Part shown: piece by piece, positions 44,662 through 53,328 of the stretch
Layout of the letters: every line of letters begins with the position of its first letter
Position numbering within the stretch: position 1 is the first letter of the stretch
DNA from: Anodontia alba
Lineage: Eukaryota > Mollusca > Bivalvia > Lucinida > Lucinidae
Direction of reading: 5' to 3'
Assembly (NCBI GenBank): GCA_964016985.1
Contig: OZ024830.1
Coordinates: forward strand, 17,353,691-17,417,690
DNA: 64,000 bases
Notes under the pieces: model-generated
Seen by the model: the letters and a program-made list of their open reading frames with translations, nothing else
Databases searched by the model: none
Told to the model about the DNA's origin: nothing
Position numbers and translations under genes: made by a program

Positions 44662-45318
44662 TCGTCTGTCATTACTGACAATGACCAATCCTAATCATCT
44701 GTGTGATGTGTTATTATTTGTGTGTTCTAAGATGGCTGATGAGACCAATTTTAGCTCTAAACTGCCTGTTGAAGATAGAACAAGAGAGGTCTGAGGAAGA
44801 AAGCTCTGTTGGTGATGCCTTAGCTCTGGCTTTCAGCTGTGCACGATTCTGCTCAGCTTCGCTGATTCTTTTTGCCTCGTATTCACCAGCTCCCCTTCTT
44901 ATGAGGCCTCGTCACTTTGTACGATCCTGTGCAATCTGTTCCCATGACCCTGTTGGTACGCCGAAGTCCCCAAGGGAGGGTCTGAGGGTGTCCCTGTATC
45001 GCTTCTTCTGACCACCATGGGAGCGTTTTCCAACATGTAGTTCTCCATAGAGGGTTTTCGTTGGCAAACATTCACCAGGCATTCCGGCAACATGGCCTGT
45101 CCATCTTAAATCTTAACTGTGCCAATTTCACAAGAGTATGTACACTCTGCATCCCTGCGCTTTTCAGGACTTCTGTGTCTGGAATCCTGTCTTGCCACTT
45201 GATCTTTAGAAGTTTTCTAAGACAGCTTGTATGGAAGTGGTTCAGTCTTTTGGCATGCCGTTGGTAAACTGTCCAAGTTTCGCATGTATATATTAGTGTT
45301 GGCAGTACCACCAATATA
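44662..45318 (-). pseudogene. RTE-type LINE 3' fragment inside the gypsy element
   Basis: Minus-strand frames encode LIYTCETWTVYQRHAKRLNH, FHTSCLRKLLKIKWQDRIPD, GMQSVHTLVKLAQLR, then in other frames GQKKRYRDTLRPSLGDFG and a GSWEQIAQDRTK stretch: the C-terminal end of an RTE polymerase. It ends in GGTCATTGTCAGTAATGACA, GACGAAC, shared with the + strand copy at 27570-27600. Much better preserved than that copy. Its presence in a gypsy with near-identical LTRs means it was either carried along or inserted recently. Confidence 0.75.
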
Positions 45319-45482
45319 TATGTATATTTTCAGTTTTATTTAAAATGAAGTTGATGCCAATGTTTGCCTCAGTTTATAAGATGTGGTCCCTCATTCCCAT
45401 GTCAGTGCTGTCAGTATGAGTTTCCTGCTTAAAAAAAAAAATACTATTCCTACTTTGATTTTTTTTTTCAAATGCATACTTC

Positions 45483-47570
45483 TTATGGCGATAATCTGGG
45501 TGAAATTCCTTTTTTCTCAATTTGTTCCAGGATCTGTATGGTGGATGAAGACTGAAATGCTGCAGCTTTAGCCGCATCCAACATGTTGATCAGTTGTTTA
45601 TTTGATTCTGAAGCTTGAGTCTTGCCTAGAAATAGATCTCGGACAACTTTGAACAGGAAATACCTTGAAGTTTGATAATCGGATTTCAGCTGTGGTGGTG
45701 CTGATCCTGGTAACGCTAAGAAATTATAATGATCCAGAATCTCGCCTCTTTCCATATCTACAAATCCATCCTTCAATGCCAGACTCATTGCGACAGATTC
45801 CCACACCATAAGCTTTGCATCACTTGACAGAGCCATCCATCTCTGTGGTGGCCACCATGCAAATAGAGCTGATAGAGGGAGCTTTATTTCTTCCTCGCTG
45901 GTCCAGTTCCTTCGGGCAGGCGGGAGGAGTGGCATGCAGCCTTTAGTGAGAAGAACTTCAGCTCGACTTCTTAGATCATCTGGCATGGTTCCTTGATCTG
46001 GTATGATGGATACATGTGTGGCACTTGGTTGGGTTTGAGTTGGAGTGTACGAAGGAACTCGCGTAGACTCAGGATCATAGGCCCAGTTGTCCCCAGCAGC
46101 ATTCATGACGTGAAAACTTGACGGACTCCTTACAAGATCTGATGCTCGAGCTGCACTAAAATGTCTTGCAAGATGAGGAACAGCTGATGGAGATTGATGG
46201 AAAGGTACCGTAGGATGATTCATGTCTCTGGAAGGACTGGGTTGTTGCTGATTAGAATCAATAATGGTGACTGGGAGTTGTGTATCCAATGTTAATGAGG
46301 GAAAGAACGGATCTGACTCTGTACCATTGACAGGATCCACTGATTCCTGGTCATCAGACTGTGATGACATCAAGGGGACTATACAGGAAGTAGCCGTCTG
46401 ATCAGTTGATGTAGTTAAGAACTGATTTGCAGATTTCAGCACCGGTTCTCGTTGGTGATTAGCCACTGCCACAGAAGTTTCAGGTGAAGGTACCGAAATT
46501 ACTTGGCTGGGCAGACCTGGTAATTTGGCAGGTGATGAGTAAGTAGATGTTTCAGTCCTTGCATTGACAGATGTGGAAGGTGAAGATTCTGCGATGGTCT
46601 CAGAGGCTGCTCCTATGGTCTTCATCTGCTCATGATGTTCCTCAGGATTTGGGGCCTGCCTGTCAGGTTGATTTGGTTCCCTGAGCTGAGACGTCGTTTT
46701 TGGCAGAAGAACGTCCAGTGGAAGCAAGGGTTCTGGCTTCTTCCCTTTAGTCAGAGCCACAAGAGTAGCTTCTGGATGAGTTGTCTTCTGTTTCTTCTTG
46801 GCCGGTTCTGAGAACAAGACCACGGTCTTCAGTGAGATGCTATAAATGAGGTCATCACTGATGATCAATGTACTGGCTACTTTCTTCTTACACTCCTCCA
46901 ATTCCTTTCCAGTCAGCGGTTGACAAAAGGACTTTGGAACAGCTCCTTTGAATGGCTTAACTTGATGTAATCGCCTGAGGAGACTTTCCTTCTGTCTAGC
47001 CTCATTCATGATAGTTGGCTTAACATCAACCTTCATCCAGACAGTACCGGCCTCTTGATCCTCATATATAAGGGCTGTAACTTTCTCACTGGTGATCACA
47101 ACATCATGGATGTTCCTACGGCGCTTCTCTCCACTATAATCCAAGATGGGACTAGGAGAAGGTGAGACGAGAGGGATTCTTCTCCAGCCTTCTTTCCAAG
47201 CTGAAAGAGGTCTTGAGGGAGTTTTGCCTTCCATTGTTGCCCACCACTCCTCGACAGATTTGCGAACGAAAGTGGCCTCTCTGCTGTCTCTCTTAGTGGG
47301 TGTGACCAGTTTCATGTAATCTTGTGGTGCCTTGGCTAGCCAAAAGCAGTTAGGCTCACCAAAGGTCTGAGAGGATGATCTCTTCCATATGTCCCAATGC
47401 GACTTCTTGACATGTTTCATTAGATCTACAGCTTTCCATAGATAAAATTCTTTACCCACACACCAAGCACATAGAACCTTCATTCGACCATGTACTGCTA
47501 CCATGTGATGCTTCAGCTCTGATTTCCGATCTTCTGAATGATGACACAACCAACAGTCATAGGTGTTCAT
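45483..47570 (-). CDS. Gypsy third ORF: C2H2 zinc-finger protein of unknown role
   Basis: A 695-residue intact ORF downstream of pol in the position of env. It starts at the ATG giving MNTYDCWLCHHSEDRKSEL. Two C2H2 fingers are visible: Cys6-Cys9-His22-His27 and Cys34-Cys37-His53-His58. The middle (about 230-560) is Ser/Pro/Thr-rich and likely disordered; the last 130 residues are more ordered (FAWWPPQRWMALSSDAKLMV, then a helix-rich end). No signal peptide, transmembrane segment or fusion peptide is seen, so it is not an envelope gene. Pol ends 500 bases upstream, so it would need a spliced or separate mRNA. It is uninterrupted while gag and pol are broken. Nucleic-acid or chromatin binding is inference from the fingers. 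Confidence 0.8.
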   Translation of the reverse strand: MNTYDCWLCHHSEDRKSELKHHMVAVHGRMKVLCAWCVGKEFYLWKAVDLMKHVKKSHWDIWKRSSSQTFGEPNCFWLAKAPQDYMKLVTPTKRDSREATFVRKSVEEWWATMEGKTPSRPLSAWKEGWRRIPLVSPSPSPILDYSGEKRRRNIHDVVITSEKVTALIYEDQEAGTVWMKVDVKPTIMNEARQKESLLRRLHQVKPFKGAVPKSFCQPLTGKELEECKKKVASTLIISDDLIYSISLKTVVLFSEPAKKKQKTTHPEATLVALTKGKKPEPLLPLDVLLPKTTSQLREPNQPDRQAPNPEEHHEQMKTIGAASETIAESSPSTSVNARTETSTYSSPAKLPGLPSQVISVPSPETSVAVANHQREPVLKSANQFLTTSTDQTATSCIVPLMSSQSDDQESVDPVNGTESDPFFPSLTLDTQLPVTIIDSNQQQPSPSRDMNHPTVPFHQSPSAVPHLARHFSAARASDLVRSPSSFHVMNAAGDNWAYDPESTRVPSYTPTQTQPSATHVSIIPDQGTMPDDLRSRAEVLLTKGCMPLLPPARRNWTSEEEIKLPLSALFAWWPPQRWMALSSDAKLMVWESVAMSLALKDGFVDMERGEILDHYNFLALPGSAPPQLKSDYQTSRYFLFKVVRDLFLGKTQASESNKQLINMLDAAKAAAFQSSSTIQILEQIEKKGISPRLSP

Positions 47571-48069
47571 CTGAAAGCATAGTTATTGACATCTTGTTTA
47601 GACACCGTGAATAGATGGAAACACGACAGGATCCCAGCCAACCAGGACTCGACCGCGTTAGGTAAGAGGTTCTCTGATTTCATTAACCTTATTACGCGTT
47701 TTAGTACCATGTCATTTTACAATGTATTTACATGTAAATAAAACATCACGGAAAAAAAATATGGTGTTGTTGTCTTCTGAATCAGTAGGGAAGTGATAAC
47801 TCTCTGCCCGCTTCTCTGGAATAACACATCAAAGGGTGAGTACTCTTACTCGAAACGTCTAGTTATCCAGTATAGCCCCCGGATCCAGTCCTCTCACTAC
47901 TCTCCTGTTTCCATCTTTGGGAACAAAAGAGAAGTGATAACTCTCCGCCCGCTTCTCTGGAATAACGCATCGGAAAGGCATCTTGAGTGATCAGTTCAAG
48001 ATCCCGGAAAACAAACGATGTGGATCCTCCATCGCTGTGAAAATAAAGATTAAAATCTTGTTATCCAGT
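47571..48069 (-). repeat. Spacer between pol and third ORF with internal duplications
   Basis: GAAGTGATAACTCTC, CGCCCGCTTCTCTGGAATAA occurs at 47791-47827 and 47933-47969. A second repeat, GTTATCCAGT.TAGCCCCC and GGATCCAGTC, is at 47862-47890 and 48060-48088, the latter covering the pol stop region. Any splice acceptor for the third ORF should lie here. Confidence 0.6.
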
Positions 48070-50814
48070 CTAGCCCCCAGATCCAGTCTTCCCACTTCCC
48101 GCTGATTCTGTCTTCATCTTCATCATCTTCAAAACCCATTTTGGTATGTTCTTCCCATGATACGGTAAAAGGCGATCAATATGGTAAGCTCTGACAGGTT
48201 GACTCGGAGTCCTCTTAACCAAATAAATCAAATCATCAATCTTCCTGGTGACAAGGTAAGGACCTTTCCACTTATTCATCAGTTTGTGGCAAACCCCAAC
48301 TTTGCGGGTAGGTTCATGGAGCCACACCAGTTGACCATTTTCAAAGTGTCTTTGCTGTGCCTTCCTGCTATGTGTGTCATAGTACCTTTTCTGGTAGTCT
48401 GCTGCTTTTCTGAGATTGGTTCTTGCAACATCATGAATCTTTATCATGCTGGTTTGGAGTTTAGAAACATAGTCTTCAACTTCAAAAGACTCGTTTTCTT
48501 CTGATACCGGCTTGCCCATTACGGCTTGCAAAGGGAGCACCACCTCTCTACCAAATGTCATCATGTTTGGCGTCTTCCCTGTGCTGGAAATTACAGACGC
48601 TCGATAGGCCATCATAACCTGCTGTAAGTATACGTCCCACTGATTTTGCTCTTTCTGGCAGTACATGGACAGCATGTTAATCAAGGTTTTGTTGAAGCGC
48701 TCTACAGATCCATTGGCTTGGGGTCTAAGACTAGTTGTCCTTGTCTTCTCAATTTGAAGGTAAGTGCACATATCTTGGAAAAGTTTAGCTTCAAAAGTTC
48801 GGCCTTGGTCGGAATGGACTTGTAAAGGAGTGCCGAAGCGGCTGACAAAAGTGTCTACAAAGGCTTTTGTAACAGTAAGTGCTTCTTGATCAGGTAAGGG
48901 AATTGCTTCTGTCCACTTGGTGAACACGTCTGATATAACAAGTATGTACTTATTATTTTGATGGGTTAAGGGTAAAGGACCAAGCATATCAACACATATT
49001 TTCTCCATAGGGGCGCCACTAAGAATATGTCCCATAGGGGCTTTATTCTGCTTGGGGGAGGGTTTTCTGGCAGCACATGCATCACAAGTTCGACAGAATT
49101 CTGTAATGTCTAGTTTCATGGCAGGCCAGTAGAAAGCAGTTTTAATGCGTTCCATAGTCCGCCTAGCATCCAGATGAGCAGCTGACGGAATACTGTGGTG
49201 CATTTCTATAACCTCTGTGCGTTTGAGCTTTGGGACCACAAGCTGCAGAATATCTGTATCTTCATGCGACCATCTTCGGTACAACATAGAGGTATGTACT
49301 TGGAGTCTGTCCCAGTTTCGCCATAGGGTTTTAAAAGCAGTTGACTTGCCTGATATGGTCGACCAGTCCGGCCTGGACTTGTTTTCTTCTAGCAGTAGCA
49401 GTATAGGGCCAATGTCAGCATCTTCAGTTTGACTCTGTCGGATATCTGAATGGTCCCAGCCATCGAGCAATACAGGTCCTTGGATGAATGCCTCAGCGTC
49501 CTGGGTTCTAGTGACTGCATTGAGCTGTACACACTCATAGTCAGTGCTTCCTTCTACAGGCAAAGATACTTCCTGTTCTCCATCGGTGTCATCTGTATCA
49601 GGACTGGATTTATCTTGCTGACGTTTACAGGATTTGCATGGCATTCTTGATAAAGCATCTGCATTGACATGTCTTTTTCCGGGTCTGTGGACGACGGTAA
49701 GATCATATGTACCTAACTCCTGAAGCCATCTTGCTACTTGGCCTGTGGGTCTTTTCAGACTTCTCATCCAGCTCACAGCAGCGTTATCTGTACGTAGAAG
49801 TACATTCTGTCCATACAAGTAAGTATGGAAGTTTTTCAGAGCCATGACTACAGCTAGAAGCTCTTTTCTTGTGACACAATAGGCCCGTTCATGCGAGTTC
49901 ATAGCCTTGCTCATATAAGCTATGACACGTTCCTTGCCGTCTTGGACTTGCGAGAGGACTGCTCCCACAGAATGTTCACTTGCATCCGTGTCCAGTATAA
50001 ACTGCTGACCAAGTATAGGGTAGGCAAGGACTGGGGCTGTGGTAAGGGCATCTTTGAGAGCTAAGAAGGACTCTTGACAGTCATCTGACCATATGAATTT
50101 GTTGCCTTTCTCACAGATCCTATGCAGTGGTCTGGCAATCTTTGCAAAGTCTTGGACGAAACGTCTATAATAGGAGCAAAGACCAAGGAAGCTTCGAACA
50201 TGCTTAGCATTCTTAGGAGTAGACCAATTCTTGACAGCTAAGATTTTGTCCGGGTCTGTACTTACGCCCTCTTCAGACACGATATGTCCCAAGAACTTCA
50301 CATGTCGTTGAAATAGGATACACTTGGACGGCTTCAGTTTCAAATTTGCTTCAGAAAGTCTTCGAAACACAAGTTCAAGTCGGGCAATACCATCATTGAA
50401 GGTACCACTCGGGACAATGACATCATCCATGTAGATCAAGCATATCTCCCACTGGTAGCCTCTTAAGACATCTTCCATCAGGCGCTCGAAACTAGATGGC
50501 GCATTAGCTAATCCGAAAGGCATTACCGTAAACTGATAGAGGCCTAGGCTAGTCGTAAATGCTGTCTTCTCTTTATCAGCTGGGTCTAGACCAATCTGCC
50601 AGAACCCAGAATTGAGATCAAGACAGTTGAACCATTTGGAGCCGGAAAGGGAATCCAGGCACTCATCTACTCTAGGGATCGGATATGCGTCTTTAACAGT
50701 GAGGTCATTTACACGCCGGTAGTCTACGCAGAACCGAGTAGAGCCATCCTTCTTGGTCACCAAAACTATGGGTGAAGACCAGGCACTGTTAGATGGTTCA
50801 ATGACTACGCTCAA
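48070..50814 (-). CDS. pol: Gypsy pol: reverse transcriptase, RNase H, integrase
   Basis: A 914-residue open frame. RT: FCVDYRRVND, CLDLNSGFWQI, FGLANAPSSF and the catalytic YMDD at 128-131. RNase H at about 270-390 with Asp275, Glu318, Asp343 and Asp386. Integrase: HHCC zinc module (His540, His547, Cys577, Cys580), then catalytic Asp609, Asp669 (VHSDQGRTF) and Glu705 (SVERFN), and a C-terminal GPY/F-like segment (KWKGPYLVTRKID). RT-RH-IN order is that of Ty3/gypsy. The first codons are not the natural start: the upstream frame (160 residues, 50798-51280) should join at EVLKML near 50815, but a one-base indel separates them. No chromodomain is seen. Confidence 0.95.
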   Translation of the reverse strand: MSVVIEPSNSAWSSPIVLVTKKDGSTRFCVDYRRVNDLTVKDAYPIPRVDECLDSLSGSKWFNCLDLNSGFWQIGLDPADKEKTAFTTSLGLYQFTVMPFGLANAPSSFERLMEDVLRGYQWEICLIYMDDVIVPSGTFNDGIARLELVFRRLSEANLKLKPSKCILFQRHVKFLGHIVSEEGVSTDPDKILAVKNWSTPKNAKHVRSFLGLCSYYRRFVQDFAKIARPLHRICEKGNKFIWSDDCQESFLALKDALTTAPVLAYPILGQQFILDTDASEHSVGAVLSQVQDGKERVIAYMSKAMNSHERAYCVTRKELLAVVMALKNFHTYLYGQNVLLRTDNAAVSWMRSLKRPTGQVARWLQELGTYDLTVVHRPGKRHVNADALSRMPCKSCKRQQDKSSPDTDDTDGEQEVSLPVEGSTDYECVQLNAVTRTQDAEAFIQGPVLLDGWDHSDIRQSQTEDADIGPILLLLEENKSRPDWSTISGKSTAFKTLWRNWDRLQVHTSMLYRRWSHEDTDILQLVVPKLKRTEVIEMHHSIPSAAHLDARRTMERIKTAFYWPAMKLDITEFCRTCDACAARKPSPKQNKAPMGHILSGAPMEKICVDMLGPLPLTHQNNKYILVISDVFTKWTEAIPLPDQEALTVTKAFVDTFVSRFGTPLQVHSDQGRTFEAKLFQDMCTYLQIEKTRTTSLRPQANGSVERFNKTLINMLSMYCQKEQNQWDVYLQQVMMAYRASVISSTGKTPNMMTFGREVVLPLQAVMGKPVSEENESFEVEDYVSKLQTSMIKIHDVARTNLRKAADYQKRYYDTHSRKAQQRHFENGQLVWLHEPTRKVGVCHKLMNKWKGPYLVTRKIDDLIYLVKRTPSQPVRAYHIDRLLPYHGKNIPKWVLKMMKMKTESAGSGKTGSGG

Positions 50815-51898
50815 GCATCTTCAGAACCTCTTGCTTCTCTATGTCACGTTTCCCTATCGGCTGTCGTCTCGGTGGCTGTCTGCATGGGGCGGCTACTCCT
50901 GTGTTTATTCTGTGCTGGATTCTGTCTGTACGGCCAAGATCATCTGGTGACTTGGAGAAAACATGCTTGTACCTAACAAGCAAATCAGCTAATATATCAG
51001 CTTCTTTGCTATTCAGATGAACAGCACTTCTCTCCCACAAGTCTTGGAGATGGGAAGGTAGTTGTTTAGAAGACAGCTGGTCTGGGAGCTCGGTACTAAT
51101 AGACGCACAGTGAACGCTGTTAGTTGAGTTAGCATCATAAAACGATTCACAGGTTCCCAAAGGTGTGCCAGAGAATATCGTAACCTCAGCATCGCCTAGA
51201 TTAATCATCTGGACTGTGGTCTGTTTGCTGGAAGTAGCTACTATACCTTCAACTAAGCATACGTCTTTACTTTTTAACAATGAAGTGGCAGGTATGATTA
51301 GGCCAGAGCTGGATAATCGTTCTGCTTGAGGAACTTCGATTGAAATGGAACAGCATGACCAAGCCGGAATTGTGACTGTCTCTCGGAGGAGGACTCTGCA
51401 AACTTATTCTGCCTCCCCTCCTATCCAGCAGGGTATGGTGTTGACGTTAGTCTCTACCAACATTTTCTTGTAGTCAATACGACTTGCAAACTTAAGCATG
51501 AAGTCCTGACCCAAGATACCATCTGGTAGTATGCTGCATACTATGGCTGTCTGAAAAAAACAAACTCCACCTAGTTCTAATGGTATGTCGGCTAGGCCTA
51601 GAACCTCAATGTCACCACCATTGGCACCACGTATCTTGTCTTTCATTAGAACCAGGGAGGGAAGCTTCTCTTTATTAATAGATTGGAATACTCTGGTTGA
51701 AACTAAAGTTGCGGTAGAACCACTGTCAACTAAAAACGCAGCACTGATTCCTAGAATGCTACAATGAGCATAGAAGCCATTGTCCCATGTAGTAGTCCTG
51801 TCACCTAAATGACCTATCCAGGCAGCTAAATCAGCATCTAGTTTAGGCCACGTCTCAACCGTCAGCTCTGGGCCTAAAGAGCAGACGGATTGTCGTTT
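50798..51898 (-). pseudogene. pro: Gypsy protease and N-terminal pol segment, one nonsense codon
   Basis: This frame opens at the gag/pol slippery site. The retropepsin has AAFLVDSGSTATLV with the catalytic Asp-Ser-Gly near 51720, and DGILGQDFML as the second conserved motif. It then meets TAA at 51404-51406 after GGEAE and continues in the same frame through ETVTIPAWSCC and the 160-residue segment to the frameshift before RT. No overlap with gag beyond 28 bases. Protease would cleave Gag and Gag-Pol. Confidence 0.85.
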
Positions 51899-51901
51899 CC
51901 C
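51843..51901 (-). promoter_or_regulatory. Gag-pol -1 ribosomal frameshift signal with predicted pseudoknot
   Basis: In the gag frame the codons TCG GGA AAC form the slippery heptamer G GGA AAC (51901-51895). After GACAAT, stem 1 pairs CCGTCTGCTCT (51888-51878) with AGAGCTGACGG (51869-51859), ten pairs plus one U-U. The loop TTAGGCC (51877-51871) is complementary to GGCCTAA (51849-51843), giving stem 2 of up to seven pairs. The gag stop TAG lies in the loop, 18 bases after the heptamer. The -1 frame is the protease frame. Confidence 0.85.
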
Positions 51902-52236
51902 GAGAACTCTTGCTGGTTAGAGCCTTGCATCTCTTCTTGACACTTCTGATAAATAGGGCACTCCTTCATATAATGGTCAGGGGACTGGCAGATAAAGCAT
52001 GAACCTCGGCGATAGTAAGGCTTAAAGGACGAATTTCCCTTCACCTTCGTGGTAGTGGAACTCTCAAGTTTCTCTAGCCTATCTAGGACCTGCTTCAGCA
52101 TAATCTCTGTAGACTGCTGGGCTTGTGACTTGTCGCTTCTTGTTGCGGTTTGGCTGGGGCCTATCAGTGGAGGGGCTGGAGTTGGAGAAATCATTAAGTG
52201 CTCGAATATTGGACCGTTTCTTCTCGCCGCCATCAC
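51874..52236 (-). pseudogene. gag: Gag C-terminal half with CCHC zinc knuckle
   Basis: A 120-residue frame with a coiled-coil-like stretch (MLKQVLDRLEKLES) and a CCHC knuckle, CFICQSPDHYMKEC (Cys-x2-Cys-x4-His-x4-Cys), the nucleocapsid module. It ends at TAG (51874-51876) just after the slippery site. Its frame differs from that of the N-terminal Gag, so a one-base shift lies around 52130-52240; the listed start codon is not natural. Confidence 0.85.
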
Positions 52237-52288
52237 CTAATATGGATTCATATCTCTCAACAACTTGAATTGCGGACTCAACTGTCCT

Positions 52289-53146
52289 TCAATCACGATC
52301 TATGCATCGGCATTTCATCTCTAGTGTGATTGCTTTATAAAACTGGTGTAGAGCAAGAGATTCCTGCGCATCAGGGCCTAGGTCAGGGTAAGCTCTCTGA
52401 GCTAGGAGCCTTAAGTCATCTCCAAGGGAAGCAATAGCCTCTCCAGGTTTCCGCTTCCTGGTCTCAAACTTGGTGAGGTATCGGCTCTGTTGACGCACAC
52501 TGCCAAATCGTTCACTGAATTTCTGAACAAGTCTGTGGTAAGAGGTACGATCTAGTGGACTGAGTCCCAAGTAGAAGGCTCTAGCTTGACCCTTCAGACA
52601 GGCAGACAAGGTTAATGCTTTGTCCGTTTCGGACCAGCGACCTAAATCTGCACAATTCTGAAAGTGAGAAATATACTGATCCCAGTCGTCTTCACCATTG
52701 AAAAACTCTGGTTTCACCTGCAACCGATGTTGGTGATGGACTGCTGGTCTCACTACTGGTTCTTCATACCGCTGTGGACTCCTATATGGTCTCAGGGAAT
52801 CAAGACCACTGGGTCTCCTTGGACTATATCTTGGGAGTTCACTATGCATACCATTATCAGGGATGTTTCTCAGTCTTCCTGGGCTATGATGGTGATCCAG
52901 GTGATCGAAACTTTCATAGGAGCGACTCCTATGTCTAACTGCACGTGGCATCGGGGATTCCTGAGCACAACCAGGCTCAGTCATATACATGGGGTCTTGG
53001 TGTGATTCCTTATCGGGAGTTCCATCTGTCTGGACGGGTGCTTGTCTCATCACATCTCCTTGTCCGTCTTCATGTACTTCATTTCGAAAATTAAACTGAA
53101 TTTCCGTATCGCTATCGGTGTCCGCCATTTTAAAGCCTTGAAACAA
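52289..53146 (-). pseudogene. gag: Gag N-terminal and capsid region
   Basis: 285 residues from the ATG; the track from residue about 150 is a retrotransposon Gag domain: EFFNGEDDWDQYISHFQNCA, ACLKGQARAFYLGL, LVQKFSERFG and GDDLRLLAQRAYPDLG. It stops at TGA (52289-52291) after CRCIDRD, but the same frame reads on sensibly (RTVESAIQVVERYES), so the stop is a nonsense change. The N-terminal third is acidic then Arg/Pro/His-rich. Confidence 0.9.
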
Positions 53147-53307
53147 AAATTAAGTCTTTTCACTACTGATCATATAGTTTATTGACATTTATAGTTACAA
53201 TAAAAGTTTATAAATCTGTTGTTGATGTTATCATTTTAACCACCACATACTATACTTCCTCTCCTCCTGGACGTTGATTCGTATCACTGGATGTCAATAA
53301 AAGCGAC
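53147..53307 (-). other. Gypsy 5' leader
   Basis: Untranslated region between the primer site and gag. Packaging or regulatory signals cannot be read. Confidence 0.6.
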
Positions 53308-53325
53308 ATCCCACTTCTGACACCA
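53308..53325 (-). other. Primer binding site, leucine tRNA
   Basis: On the minus strand TGGTGTCAGAAGTGGGAT is complementary to the 3' end of metazoan tRNA-Leu (ATCCCACTTCTGACA plus CCA). It lies three bases inside the 5' LTR, as expected for first-strand priming. Confidence 0.85.
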
Positions 53326-53328
53326 AAC

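Noticed and set aside
44534..45011. + strand ORFs across the LINE fragment in the gypsy
   Set aside because: The minus strand carries the RTE polymerase motifs; the + strand frames are shadows.
45483..47570. Envelope gene of an endogenous retrovirus
   Set aside because: No signal peptide, transmembrane segment or furin-type site; two C2H2 fingers instead.
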